A stretch of 64,000 nt of DNA, from NCBI GenBank assembly GCA_029747015.1, contig JAKOGI010003138.1, positions 1 to 64,000 on the forward strand. Direction: 5' to 3'. The notes beneath the pieces are model-generated. The model had not been told where the DNA came from. It made no database searches and saw nothing but the letters and a program-made list of their open reading frames with translations. Shown here in pieces: positions 21,901-33,034 of this stretch. The DNA comes from Carnegiea gigantea. Taxonomy: Eukaryota; Streptophyta; Magnoliopsida; Caryophyllales; Cactaceae. The stretch's first letter is position 1; each line of letters begins with the position of its first letter. The translations under genes and the position numbers were made by a program.

Positions 21901-24900
21901 ACATGATAGATACACAGTGTTAACATGCTGAATGTATCTCATCTGCATCCTGGACGTTTGGCAATGCGACCCTATCTACAGATTTTTTTTTTTTTTTTAA
22001 AAAAAAGAAACTACAAAGATGGGAATGATGCCTTACAGAACAAGTTTTAAGTGATGCATTTTAGTTATGACACATTGTAGAGATTGGATATGGAACAGTG
22101 GTGATGGAGCGTTTCGTGCAGCACTTGTGTCACTATTTGTTGGCACTATCTCAGGGTAGGAAGAAGGAATGTAAGAATTGATATTTCATGGCATTAGTAG
22201 CAGGCATGTGAAGATGTCTAATACTCCTTTTTCTCCCCCCCCCCCCCCCGGGGCCCCAGGTGCTCCTCTTTTTGGGGTGGGATGGATGGAATCTTTCACG
22301 TGGATTTGGGTAGGTGAGCTTGCAAATGGATTTGGTGGTTTCGCTTCTTGTGATACTTGGATAAAGAAGGATGGTTATTAAGCATGTCGTTATTGGTCAT
22401 GGATGGCAAATCAAGAAGGGCATAAGCATAATGTGGTAGTTTTCTTCTGGAATGTTACACCAGCAAATATGTGTTTCTGGATACCTTACCTTGCTTAGCT
22501 GCTTGTTGTCAAAACTTCTCTGGAGTATTCTTTTAAACCCACCATTCATTTTTCCCTCTTGTGACGTTCTCCTTTGTCTTTTCTAACAGTTGCTGTTGTA
22601 TTGGACAGTTTCGGAAATTTAATTCTTAGCAACTTAGCAACATGTTGAAAATAACCTTTAGTTGGTGATTTTTCTGAACTCCCTTTATGTGTAGTCACAT
22701 TGTGAGGGTGATAATCTTCTGTACTCCCAGCAAGTTTGTGTTTGATGGTCCATGAACAGGTTTCATTGCATTCACTAAGCCACCATAGATAAGCATTCAA
22801 GAAAATATTCCAACAGTACTTTGGCTATATTGGTTTTAGGCAACAGTTAACTATTGTTAGTTCTGTGACTTTGGATCTGTGAATATGGTTGATCATGTCA
22901 CAAATAGGGGCTCAATTTCTTATTACATCCATTTTGACTGAATTCTCCATCTTCTTTGTATATATTAAATGCCTAACTGTTGTTGCATTGTTTTAGAAGA
23001 GAGGACCACGTTGGAGAAACGAAGCTACTCCAGAAACCTTTCCATCATCCCATGCCAAGTATGGAAGCCTTCATTCTTCAGCATTTTATTCTAGTGATTT
23101 CAATTTTCAACACATGAAACTTGACTTTGAGAAATTTAGTGCAGACTGCATCAGCTGTTTTTGGAGGAGCTTATTGAAACTGGTGGCAATGATCCTGATC
23201 GTCGTGTGAAGCTAAAGAAGAGGCAGTTTACTGGATCTTTGTTTGACCAAGACGAGAGGAAAAGTTACATGGAGAACTTTTTGGATTCTTGCTCTCCTGA
23301 GCAGAAAATTGTTCATGAAGTTTGTATTGATGCCTTGCCTCTGACTTGGACATCAGACAATGGTTGTGAATCGGGTCTTGAAATAGTCGAAATTGGTACC
23401 GATAGTCCTCATAAACAACCAGTACATTCGTCACGTTCATCACGTGATATCAGTGAAATGGTGGTCAAACCGTTTTTGGGGGTTTTTAGGGATGGCAAGT
23501 TGAATGATGTCACTGACAGTGAAGCTGTAGTGGATCCTCGTCTCAGCCAGGATAGTGATGATGGTAAGATATCATCTGCTATTTACAGGGTGAAGAGTGA
23601 AGAAGCATTTGCTGATAGACAAAGTAAATCAAAATTTATCGATGATGATTGTCGCTATTCTGATGGTGTTGCTAGTGAAATTGACAATTACATGGATGCT
23701 CTTGCTACTATGGAGTCTGAAGTCGAGTCGGATTCTGAATGCAATAACAACCAACATTATTTGAATCTGAAACCAATTGTAGTAGATTCTGATGCAAGTG
23801 AAGGGCTGAGAGATCTCCATGGTTTGTTCTCGGACTCTCAATCACTTGGGAACTCCTCTACATCAGAAGATGGTAACAATTTCTTAAAAGAGAGACAAAG
23901 TTCTTCGCGCTCAATGAGTGTAAAGTCTGTGACTCAGACTACACCATATCTCAATGCAGTAGTCACAGCCGTTCCTTCTGTCCCACCCTCTAGTTTAGTT
24001 GCTGACAGCATAGCTTTGGAACATCATTTCACCTCTGGAGATGTGCCCAACAACAAAACTGAAGCATGCACAATGAGGAGTGCTCTTACAGTTAAAGCTG
24101 ATGAGATATCCAAAACTGTGCAAAAGCTAGTTGAGGGTGTTTCTAACCATTCAATCCTTGCAGATCCAAATACGGCAATCCGCTCTGTAGATGAGGAAGC
24201 TACGCTGAGAGAGAATTCCCTGCCCAGCCCAGGCTTGGATGAGTTGTGCTCTAATCAAGCGAGTAGTGGTTGTTTTGCCAGAACAGCTATTGTTGCTTCT
24301 GAGAGGGTAGATAGTGGGCATTGGTCTGATGCTCAACAACCAATGCATGATTTGGCAAGTCACAGTTCTAGTGTATGTTCTGGAAGTTTACCGGATCCAG
24401 AAACTACTGGGAATGTTTTGCTTCGAATAGAACCTGAAAAGGCTTATTCAGCCAGTTCTGTTGTAGAACATAGTGGTGTCTTTGGCATGGCAGATGTGAG
24501 CGCTGTGTCTGATCCCAATGCTCCAGAAATAGTGAAACCCACTTATGGTGCTTCCAATTTAGATTTCTGCATTACTTTAACTGAAGAGCACTCAGATGAT
24601 CGTTATTATGCCCCAGATTCCAGACGGAACTTTAACAACCAAGAGCAATATGAAATGACAAATCCTGATCATACATCTCCCCCTGATTATGATGCAGCAG
24701 CTCTTCCAAGTTCTCAAGGAGATTCTAGTTCTAAAGAGGTCTTTGCAAATGTTGAGGGTGAATATAAAGCACTGTCTGCTCCAATTGTTAGTCAAACTGA
24801 AAATTTGCCGTTACCCTTGTCTAGTGGGCTGCAAACTTGTGCATCAGAATTCTCTCTTTCTGTAGGTACTGATGCAGCAGAAACAGCTGAGTATGGTTCT

Positions 24901-27900
24901 TTAGAGGCTGCTATAGCTGGTGATGTCTCTTCTGGAGTTGAATCAAATGGTGGGCTACATTCTGGATCTGCTGATGGAGAAATGATCGGTGGCCCAACAA
25001 TGATGGAAAAGCCCTTCCCTGTAGTAGATCCTTCAGAAACTGAGGACCGGTTGCAGGGACTTCTGTCTGAGATAACGGATGCTGCTGGGGTTGAGCATCA
25101 TCTTGCTGAAACTGGGAAGCAATATGCCGGGAGCGATTCCAGTGAGGTACAAAACTCTGTCTGCACTGGCGGGGAGGAATGCAAAGTTGCTCTTGATGAG
25201 GTTGCGTTTGACAGAGATGTTTGTCAGCATGTTACTCCTGTTTACTGTAGTCAATCAGATGTAGTTGACATAGTGGAACATTTGGATAAAAATGAATCTC
25301 AAGCAGTACAGGCTGATACCACCACTGGTGATTGCAATAGCGTGCATGATGATAAGAGCGAGGCCTTTTCCCTTGATAAATGTCCATTTGATGGACCTTC
25401 TAAGCTTCCTAACGGCTTCAGCTCTATATCGGCAGCCGAAGGTGACTCAAATCAGCCTCATGGTATGGGAAGGGTGGTGCATAGAGAGACCAGCACCGAT
25501 GATTCCAGGCAAGTTGATGCTGAGGGTTATTCTGATGAAAACTCTCTTCTGCCTTCATTCTTATCTGTGTGCCTGGAAGAGGTACTAGAGCAATCAGTTG
25601 CAGTTACCGACGACTACCATCCGAATGAAGAGGAATTGGTTAGGTGTCCTAGCGCAGAGCTAGTTGCACCGGAGAATGTCGATCCTGTTCTAGATGCTGC
25701 TGTAAATCCATATTACAGCACGTGCAGCATGTCATCTGATGGATATCCAGACTTGATATCACCCAGCAGTACAGTAGCTGAAGATGCCCAGAGTATTATT
25801 AAGTCTGCTGTTATAGAAATCCCAATAATCTCTGAAAGTGGGTGCCAAGATCTAGACTCCGCCTCCTCCCACCTGATGCATCTGCCAGAAGGAATGGAGG
25901 AAAGGATGGTTTCACGTAGCCAAAACCTTTCAGAACAAATGATTCCTGGGCAGAAGGGATTGGATCTGCATGATGACGAATCCCAGGTTAAATGGTTGCT
26001 TGGCAATCAGCAGATTCATACTCCAGAATACAGTGAGGAAAATTCTGCTTCTTTACATGATCATGGCCAGCCTTCAATGCGGAAGCGTCCAGCACAAACA
26101 GCTGGGCATGTATTGGGAAGCTTTACACAGCCCATGGTAGAATGTGCCTCATTCTTCTCAGACAATAATATGCTTAGTGGCTCTAACCAAGCTACCCAGA
26201 TGGTTGAGAACGTAGGGCAGCCTATACAAACGCCAGGTTTTCCTGTCCTTGGTGTGCTTCCAGCTGAACAGCAAATCAACCTGGATTCACCTCCGCTGCC
26301 TCCCTTGCCCCCAATGCAGTGGAGACTGAGTAGGTTCCAGAGCTCTTCTACAACCGCAGAAAGACAGATGGCGCAAAGCATACATGGCCCAGTTCAACCG
26401 ATGACCCTACCAGGAAATGATTATGAAACCGATCCCTTTAGTCATACATCTAACAGCTCGGGACAACCTGTATGTTCAAATGATTCAACAGAACAAAGGG
26501 TCAATATGCAGTCATCGCCGGCCTCAGTTTCTATGGTTTCTTTAGAGAATAACATCAATGGAATTCAAAGAGAGGAATTATTAGTGACAAACCCGACAAC
26601 CACAAGGTCTCTGTCTGGCACCCAGATACCAGAAGAATCCTATCAGCCTACTACGAATTTTGTTGAACCTGAATCATTTTCTAATCACGCTTGTGGGGAT
26701 GATTCTCTTGTGATGGAGGCTAAAGTGGATATCAAAAATGATGTTCAAAATGATCAGCTTGAACATATTCCCCTGGTGACAGAACAAGAAGCAGTGAACT
26801 CTCATGTTCACTTCCTGCCGCCATCACCAGTGCACTGTGATTGGCAGGCACCCCCGGGTCTAATGGCTCCTGAGGCACGGAGAACATGGTTGAGTGCCTA
26901 TGATGGACTGCCAACTGATCAACGTGTATATGCAAATGGAGCTCTGCAGAAGAAACCTCCAAGACCTAGGAACCCTCTTATCGATGAGGTTGTCGCTATT
27001 GACAAAAGCAAGGTTTGACTTCGTGATCATTCTTTGCTAGTTTCTCTCCTTACTTTATTGGGCACACTTTCATGAATATACTGTAGTGGTCTGATTGTAC
27101 GTATTTCTGACAATTTTAATCTTATGCAGCTGAGAAAGGTACAAAGGGTTAAGCCATCAGTGGAATCGAAACCAGGAGGTGGTGAGTCTTTCCTGGAACA
27201 ATTGCAGTTAAGAAAGGTGGAAAGGGTTAAGCCACCAATGGAGTCAAAAGCAGAAGAGGGAGAATCTCCACTTGAACATCTGCAGTTGAGAAAGGTCAGG
27301 GAAAGGGTTAAACCACCAGTGGAACCAAAATCTGAAGAGAGGGAGTTTTCACGGCGACAGTTGCGGTTGAGAAAGGTAGAGGAAAGTGTAAAACCCCAAA
27401 CTGAGTTGAAAACTGAAGGAGAGTTGCTATCGGAACAGATACAATTAAAAAAGGTGGGGGACAGGGTCAAGTCAGAAGCTGAACAGAAAGCTGAAGAGAC
27501 AGAATCTTTGAGGGTCCAATTGAGAAAGGCAAGGGAAAGGGTCAAGCTAGAGGTTGAAAAGAAACCTGAAGAGGCGGAATCTCCGCGAGTGCAGTTGAGA
27601 AAGGTAACGGAAAGGGTTAAACCAGAGGTTCAATGCAAACCTGAAGAGATAGAATCCCCACCAGTGCAATTGAGAAAGGTAAGCGAAAAATTTAAACAAG
27701 AGGTTTATCAGAAGCCTGAAGGGACAGAATCTCCACGGGTGCAATTGAGAAAGGTTGGACAAACAGCAACTGCATCAGTTGCACCAAAGACTGAAGACAG
27801 AGACTCGATATTGGAACAAATAAGAAACAAGGTTAGCCCTCAAATTGCAGTGTGCATTTATGTTGGTTCTTTACTTTAGAATCGTTGAATACATGTAAAC

Positions 27901-28401
27901 AACGCCCGCCCCCGCCCCCCTTAAAAAAAAAAAAAAACACATACCGCACCCTGTTTTTATGTCGTGTCATATCATATAAAGTGGTTGCAAGTGGGGGATG
28001 GGGGAGGGAACTTAAAATGGGGTTCCTTTTCCTTTTGTTTTTTTGGGGGGGGGGGGGGGGGCACTGCATCTCAACCGACTCTAGAGGAATGGTGCTGGAT
28101 GGAGTGGAATTGCTCAATGAAACTAACAAAGTCATTGTTCCTGCTCAGTCTTTCAGTTTGAAACGAGCAGTCGCAGCCAGACCAAACATTCAAGGCATTC
28201 AAGGTTCAAGAACAAATTTGAAGGTTGCCGCCATTATAGAGAAAGCCAGCACCATCCGCCAGGTTTGTATAACTAAGTAATTGGATAATTAAATACCATA
28301 AATGTATGTGAAGAGATCGATGATGCCATTGTAACTTCTTAATTCAGGCAATGGCGGGAAGCGATGAAGAAGATGATGCAGATAATTGGAGTGATTGTTG
28401 A
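15103..28401 (+). CDS. SCAR: SCAR/WAVE family protein gene (nine coding exons)
   Basis: Encodes the SCAR subunit of the plant WAVE regulatory complex, which takes Rho-GTPase (ROP) signals and activates ARP2/3 to branch actin at the cell cortex. Exons by eye: 15103-15257, 19623-19786, 21043-21166, 21253-21379, 22998-23058, 23145-27012, 27130-27831, 28149-28262, 28348-28401; all have GT-AG borders and compatible phases except at exon 5. Total about 1790 codons, longer than typical plant SCARs as known from the family (roughly 800-1600). Exons 1-5 encode the SCAR homology domain, exon 6 the long variable centre, the end of exon 6 plus exons 7-8 the WH2 region and its repeats, and exon 9 the acidic ARP2/3-binding end with its Trp. 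Exon 5 lacks one base. Closest to the SCAR2/SCAR4 type by architecture; subgroup is not certain. Confidence 0.93.
17205..17380. repeat. Imperfect tandem duplication in SCAR intron 1
   Basis: The segment starting AGGAGGCTATTCATATGAT (about 17211) is repeated from about 17290 (AGGAGGCTCTTCATATGAT). Each copy continues into GGGAGGATG...TTATGTACCCTTGT. The period is about 80 bp. Non-coding. Confidence 0.75.
18267..18330 (+). mobile_element. Au-like SINE fragment in SCAR intron 1
   Basis: GGGCAGCCCGGTGTACAAGC followed by ATCCCGCGTTTGCACAG, then CACCCCAAGG, matches the recognisable head of plant Au-type SINEs with a small internal deletion. Only about 60 bp remain. An A-run directly precedes it. 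Confidence 0.6.
18893..18928. repeat. (GA)n microsatellite in SCAR intron 1
   Basis: About 17 GA units, one interrupted by T. Intronic. Confidence 0.9.
19623..19786 (+). CDS. SCAR: SCAR exon 2
   Basis: 164 nt. Acceptor CAAG at 19619-19622. Encodes '[20 protein letters not shown]' and on to '[21 protein letters not shown]', a conserved helical part of the SCAR homology domain. Donor GTAAAA at 19787, phase 1. Confidence 0.95.
20142..20682. mobile_element. Possible hAT-like MITE in SCAR intron 2
   Basis: The left end GGGGTGGCAAT and the right end ATTGCCACTCC are inverted repeats (10 of 11). The interior is rich in CATCATCCA/GGATGATGG words that can pair. The GGGGTGGCAAT terminus is typical of small hAT-derived plant elements, but no 8-bp target duplication could be found. 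Confidence 0.45.
21043..21166 (+). CDS. SCAR: SCAR exon 3
   Basis: 124 nt. Acceptor TTGCAG. Encodes '[20 protein letters not shown]' and '[20 protein letters not shown]', the most conserved part of the SCAR homology domain. Donor GTGAGC at 21167, phase 2. Confidence 0.95.
21253..21379 (+). CDS. SCAR: SCAR exon 4
   Basis: 127 nt. Acceptor CCACAG. Encodes '[20 protein letters not shown]', then a basic stretch ending 'REKRARRVK'. Donor GTAGGG at 21380, codon boundary complete. Confidence 0.95.
21380..22997. other. SCAR intron 4 with homopolymer tracts
   Basis: 1618 bp without coding sense. It contains a G run near 21769-21779, a T run then A run near 21985-22006, and a C run near 22236-22249. 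Open frames here are interrupted by homopolymers and match no gene. Confidence 0.7.
22998..23058 (+). CDS. SCAR: SCAR exon 5, one base short
   Basis: 61 nt between TTTTAG and GTATGG. The first part reads '[13 protein letters not shown]', the family sequence after the basic stretch. The end must read 'PSSHAK' to join exon 6 ('[11 protein letters not shown]'), but these two readings are in different frames: 62 nt are needed and 61 are present. The missing base lies about 23037-23043 (ACCTTCC). No other GT or AG near the exon edges restores phase. Because exon 6 stays open for 1289 codons, an assembly or read error or a very young deletion is more likely than an old pseudogene. Confidence 0.8.
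23145..27012 (+). CDS. SCAR: SCAR exon 6 (long central exon and first WH2 half)
   Basis: 3868 nt, fully open. Acceptor GTGCAG. It starts '[11 protein letters not shown]', continues with a basic 'RRVKLKKRQ' patch and 'SYMENFL', then about 1200 residues of low-conservation Ser/Asp/Glu-rich sequence typical of plant SCAR centres. Near the end come a proline-rich stretch '[13 protein letters not shown]' (about 26287-26325), '[20 protein letters not shown]' and '[19 protein letters not shown]' (ending 27012), the first part of the WH2 actin-binding motif. Donor GTTTGA. The start codon of this piece is not independent; it is internal to the spliced gene. Confidence 0.95.
27130..27831 (+). CDS. SCAR: SCAR exon 7: nine tandem LRKV-type repeats
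   Basis: 702 nt, phase 0 at both ends. Each unit opens with the WH2 signature LRKV or a close variant (LKKV, LRKA), followed by a basic 'xRVKP' patch, a Glu/Lys-rich linker and 'ESxxxQ' leading into the next unit. Unit starts are 27130, 27208, 27286, 27367, 27445, 27520, 27595, 27670 and 27745, so spacings are 78, 78, 81, 78, 75, 75, 75 and 75 bp, all multiples of three. Known plant SCARs have one such segment between the WH2 core and 'DSxLEQIR'; here it is expanded ninefold, ending with '[10 protein letters not shown]'. Only the first unit has the full upstream WH2 helix (in exon 6); the others keep a short amphipathic stretch before LRKV. Confidence 0.93.
28149..28262 (+). CDS. SCAR: SCAR exon 8 (WH2/connector region)
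   Basis: 114 nt. Encodes '[20 protein letters not shown]' and '[17 protein letters not shown]', the conserved connector between the WH2 region and the acidic end. Acceptor CTCAG, donor GTTTGT. The preceding intron contains a G run of about 16 near 28045-28060. Confidence 0.94.
28348..28401 (+). CDS. SCAR: SCAR exon 9 (acidic ARP2/3-binding tail)
   Basis: 54 nt ending in TGA at 28399-28401. Encodes [17 protein letters not shown]. The acidic run with a single Trp near the C-terminus is the A region that binds ARP2/3. The 3' leader follows; no single polyadenylation signal stands out. Confidence 0.95.
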   Translation, partial: AMAGSDEEDDADNWSDC

Positions 28402-30100
28402 TACAAACAAAGCTTCACTTCCCCCAGTGAATATATATTTCCCTCACTTGTATTAGTATATAAATGGAAAACCTTTTTGTCCTGTCCCTTATATCAATAT
28501 GTATAGTAAATGTTTCCTCTCCCCTGCGTAGAAATGTTAATTAATCACATGCATACATGCACACAACTTGAAGCTCAGCGTGCAAGCGCGTGTTCCATTC
28601 CCCCCCCCCCCCCTTCTATGTTCTCATGTTCATGTTAAGTTATAATTCTTTTAAAATTTTGGCACAATTTTTATGGAGTCTCATGGGACTGGTGTGTGTA
28701 CACGTCTATTGTTTATGTGCATTTTTCAGACATGCTTTGTATGTGTCTGGAATGTACCTGAGAATCATGCAATTGCCCTTAGTGCGGAGTGGATGCCTTC
28801 GTGGACCGCAAATGGCAGGAAACACCCCCCCCCCTTCTATGGTTTGAATTGCTGTTGTGGCCTCGTTAAGCTCAAAGAATATCAAGCAGGGTCCAGCCCA
28901 AGTTTAGGACGTAGCTGTGATTATAGACTGTACCATAATCGTGTTAATTGCGGGAGATGGCATTGACAATAGTCATTTAGTATGGGTTTTACTTTAGGTG
29001 GTCTGTAGAGATTCAAGTATAGAAAGTTTTACTCCTGCAATTAAGTTGTGTGACTGCAATTAAGTTGTGTGATTGGTTAATTTAATAATGCTTCTAAAAA
29101 ACTGCTTCTAAGAACCTGCATTTGTTGTTTGCCTACTAATCTTAATTTCAACTATTCTCCAAGTTGTTACATTGTTGTTGAAAGCATTCTAAACATTTAA
29201 TTGTCATGCCGTATTCCATCATCGATTTACACTTGCATATGATCATAGATGCCTAACGCAAGATCACCTTATTTGGAGTTTGGACAGGCTAACACCCAGC
29301 ATTCATTATATAGATTTAATTAATTAATGTGGCTACTCCAACGAAATAATTTCCTCCCATGCAAATAAAACCTCAACGAAGGAGTTCTCTCTTACCGTAA
29401 CCCTCTGCTCGCTCTCCTCCTCTATGTCCAACAATGAAGTCCAGTACATGCGCCACCTTCTTCACCACCACTGCCACTAGTGGCCCAGCTTCTCCTTGCC
29501 GTCAGCCACCGCTGGTGCCTTGGGCTGGAAAACATCAGCTATCTCACTTGCGATGTGTCCAATGCTGAGCTATTGTTCGTGGTCCTTTTTGTGCTTGAGT
29601 AGATGAGACCATTCACGTTGTCCATTGAAGGGAGAATGGAGGGGTGAATCGGACATTTCACTGTGCTGGGTATTTGTATTTTTTATTTTATTTTTGTTGG
29701 AGGGGCGAACTGAAGATGTGGTTGCTTGATTTAACCGTTATAGTTTCAGTTATTTTCTGTTATTGGATTCAATGACTGGTTTGTGGTTTCGGCAATTGAT
29801 ATGGAGTAAGAGGGGGTAGTAAGTCTTGTGTTAGACTGTCTCACATAAGAGGTAATGTATATCATACACCTAGGAGTGTGTACTCCACCTTGCCATGTAT
29901 GTACATATTTCCAACATATATTTGTCATATAGATAATTTTTAATATATGGCGTTGACGTGGCTTGTGGGAGTTTGTACTCTTAGGAGTATCATATAGACT
30001 TTGCATATAAGATGTATCATGAGACGGAAGGTGGTTCGTACAATAAGGGAATTCAATGTCTTTTTTTCCCCCAAGACATTTTTGTAAAGTGACTAGGCCA
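28402..30100. other. SCAR 3' flank and intergenic DNA
   Basis: No supported gene. It has C runs at about 28600-28612 and 28825-28834, and a moderately GC-rich stretch at 29370-29560 without a convincing frame. The first few hundred bases are probably the SCAR 3' UTR. Confidence 0.55.
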
Positions 30101-30129
30101 GTAGCATGTTGCCATGTTTAATGTAAAAT

Positions 30130-30692
30130 CATTTCAAAAGTGATTTGTGCTAGATTGAAAAAGGTCTTGCCTACTTTAATTAATCCCGCTCATACAGCAT
30201 TCATCCAAGGAAGAAGTATTCCATTTCTGCATAATGTAACCCTATGCCAAGATTTAGTGCAAAATTATATGAGGAAGTGAGTATCGCCTAGGATCATGAT
30301 GAAGCTTGATATAACAAAAGCTTATGATTCTTTGAGTTGCAATTTGTGGATAATATGTTGAGGACTTTAGGCTTCCCTGATGTTTTCATTAGCTGGATCT
30401 TGCAATGCTTAAACACCACAAAGTATTCTCGGTAAATGGATCTCCTTTAGGTTTTTTTTGATGTGAGGAGTAGGCTTAAAGAAGGGGATCCCATGTCTCC
30501 TCTTCTTTTGGTCCTTTGTATGGAGAACCTCTCGGTGTTAAAACCTCGCTGTGATGCGTGAGGATTTTACCTTCCACCCAAGGTGTAAAAGTTTGCAAAT
30601 GACACATCTTTGCTTTGCCGGTGATATTGTACCGATGTATGGGAAGACATGAAATCGGTAGAGATCTTGCTTGAATATTTTAGAAGACTTTC
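30130..30692 (+). pseudogene. LINE reverse transcriptase fragment, 5' piece of an interrupted copy
   Basis: Plus-strand coding sense includes 'HTAFIQGRSIPFLHN' (about 30196-30242), 'MMKLDITKAYDS' (near 30298-30335), a 'GDPMSPLLLVLCMENL' block near 30487-30530 and a decayed catalytic block 'FAGD' near 30616. Broken by stops. The coding sense resumes after the LTR that ends at 30939 and again after the minus-strand LINE that ends near 33030. Confidence 0.75.
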
Positions 30693-30939
30693 TGTTAGAG
30701 CTAGTTAGGACAGCTCTGATCCTGTGTTAAATATTTTTATCAAGTGAGCCATAAACAACGAGTCATATATATAAGCTAAAATGAGGTTCCAACCCAAAAC
30801 CAATTGGCAATGGGTGAAGTAACTTACATGCTTATATAGATGTTCAAACCCTTCATTTTTATCAACGTGTCACAACACCTACTAACATATTCTTTTAATT
30901 TTATCAATATGGGACAATATCCACTTTCATACTCCAACA
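30693..30939. mobile_element. Solo LTR (247 bp) with CTTTC target duplication
   Basis: Starts TGTTAGAGCTAGTTAGG and ends CATACTCCAACA, flanked on both sides by CTTTC (30688-30692 and 30940-30944). TG...CA ends and a 5-bp duplication are the marks of an LTR-retrotransposon insertion reduced to one LTR. It interrupts the plus-strand LINE: the coding sense 'RRLS' before it continues as 'EASCG' after it. Confidence 0.82.
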
Positions 30940-31082
30940 CTTTCAGAAGCATCTTGTGGGTGTGAATAATCAAAATAAAGGGGAAAAAAATCCTGCAATC
31001 TTACTGGATTTAAGCAAGGAGAACTCCCTACTCCTCATAAATTGTCAAAAATTGAATGCCAACTCTTTGTGGAAAAGAATAC

Positions 31083-33030
31083 TTTTTTTGGGGGGGAAAG
31101 AAAGGATAATTATATTAATTCAGATAACAACCATACATAGTCCAAAGGCTACAAGAGAACCAAAAAGAAGTCAATAGCCTGTAGAACATCACTACCCATC
31201 CAACTAAACTAGACTTGAGGAATTGAACACCAAAACATTCCTGATAGCCACCAATATGCACAAAGACAAGCCTAACCCTGATAAACTTCAACAAATCCCA
31301 CCAAGGATGATGCGTCAGCAACCTAAAGATTTTCAATAGCACCAGACTCCGTTGCATTTTCTTCAAGATGTTGTGTATAATAGTATGTTTCCTGTTCAAG
31401 TTCAAGGGCAGTACGAAGAGAATCTGGCGGTTCCGCATGGATGCTAAGGACATCCTTCTGGTCCTTGCATAGAAGTGCCAAGATAGCAACAACATGATTC
31501 ACCAGAAGCTGCACATAATTCAGATGGACCTGCCATGATCTGTTAAAAAGTTCCGAATCTCAATAAGGAGACCGCGTAAGTAGGAACGGCAATTTAATGG
31601 TCCTGCCTGCAGCTCCTGAAGAACTTCTTTGCACAAATCAACCTCCAGTACTGTCATCTTATACTCCCATGCTTGAAGTAAAATATCACAAAGAGTGCAT
31701 AACTGAATTTCCAACATACATGGAGAAATAATCCTGGAAGTTATCCCTAAAAACCAATTAAACTGAGTATCCCGGATAACTGCAGCTCCAATAGCAAACA
31801 TCCAATCTTCACTTTGATAAGCATCGATATTGAGTTTGAAAGCAGATGGATGAGGGGGCTTCCATGATATGATACATTGTTCTGCATTATATAACTGATC
31901 CTGCATCTTAAGAACATCCGTGAGCTCCCAACTAATTTTCTTCCAAACTAATTTAGTAATCAAACACACCTTATCAAAAACACATTTATTCCTATAACAC
32001 CATATCTGCCACATAATAACAGCAAAATGCAAAGGCCATAACAGTGAAATATTAATAGAGAGATTAAAACAAATCCAATCCTTCCAAGGCAAAGTGAAGA
32101 ATAACTCATAAACCGGTGTCTCGCTGTGTGGAAAAAATTTAGCCCAGGGTACACTAGCGAAAGGACAGTCCCTAAATAAATGCAAACGATCCTCAGTATG
32201 AGCCCCACAAATGACACTTTGAGCAAGTAAAGTCGGGATGAAACGAGCTAAGCAAGCAGCCACAGGAAGAGATTGGTGATATAAGCGCCAAAGATGAAAC
32301 TTCATTTTGGCAGGAAGTTTCATCCTCCAGATTATTTTAACTATGGGATTAGCTTGAATAGATTTTTGATTTAGAACCTCATATGCCCAAGAAATGGAAA
32401 AAGGATTATATGACCCCCTAGTCCAAATTATGGGAGTATCATTCTGTGAGGGGTCCTGCGAAATGGGACATTGAACAATGCTATGAATCAGAGATAATGG
32501 AACCCATTGCTGAAGCTTCTCAATGTCCCAAGTTCCATTAGAGATAAAGAAATTAACACGCACATGAGAGCAAGGAGCAGGGGGATCAGTTGTAATATGG
32601 GTAGCAAGTGCCCCAGAAGGTAACCAGTTATCATACCAAAAGGAAGTACTTTTACCATTACCAATTCGAACACATAAATTTTGGAGAAACCTGTCCTTAA
32701 GTTGCAAAAGGCTTTTCCAAAAAGGAGAAAAATGGGCTTTAGGCTCTGCAAATTCTAATTCTGAGCTATACAAATACTTTTCCCAAATGAGGTCAACCCA
32801 AGGAATCTTGTGTTTTTGGTGGCACGCCCAAAGGAGCTTTAAAAGAAAAGCCTTATTCCATTGTGTCAAATTCCTAATTCCCAATCCCCCATATCGAATT
32901 GGTAAATAGACAGTTTTCCAACTAACCTGTGCTAAATACCGAGAGTTCCCTTTTTTATTCCATAGAAATCTACGCATGCTTTTCTCCATGAGGAAAAGAG
33001 TACTGCTAAGGTGCAATTTGGGCTAGGAGA
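31083..33030 (-). mobile_element. 5'-truncated LINE inserted in another LINE
   Basis: A minus-strand frame of 498 codons (31520-33016) carries the last part of an L1-type ORF2: the post-RT region ('KSMRRFLWNKKG', 'GGLGIRNLTQWNKAFLLKLL'), the zf-RVT zinc-binding region (centred near 32150-32400) and an RNase H region ('FKLNIDAYQ' near 31820-31850). The RT catalytic core and endonuclease are absent, as in a typical 5'-truncated copy. A run of seven A's on the minus strand (31083-31089) may be the tail. It sits between two halves of a plus-strand LINE. It is the best-preserved LINE frame in the window. Confidence 0.82.
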
Positions 33031-33034
33031 ATGC

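Noticed and set aside
22178..22381. Gly/Trp-rich frame in a SCAR intron
   Set aside because: Starts across a C homopolymer, lies in an intron, and matches no SCAR sequence.
27027..27762. Minus-strand frames with regular Leu/Phe/Ser repeats
   Set aside because: Antisense shadow of the SCAR exon 7 repeats; the repeat period makes it look structured.
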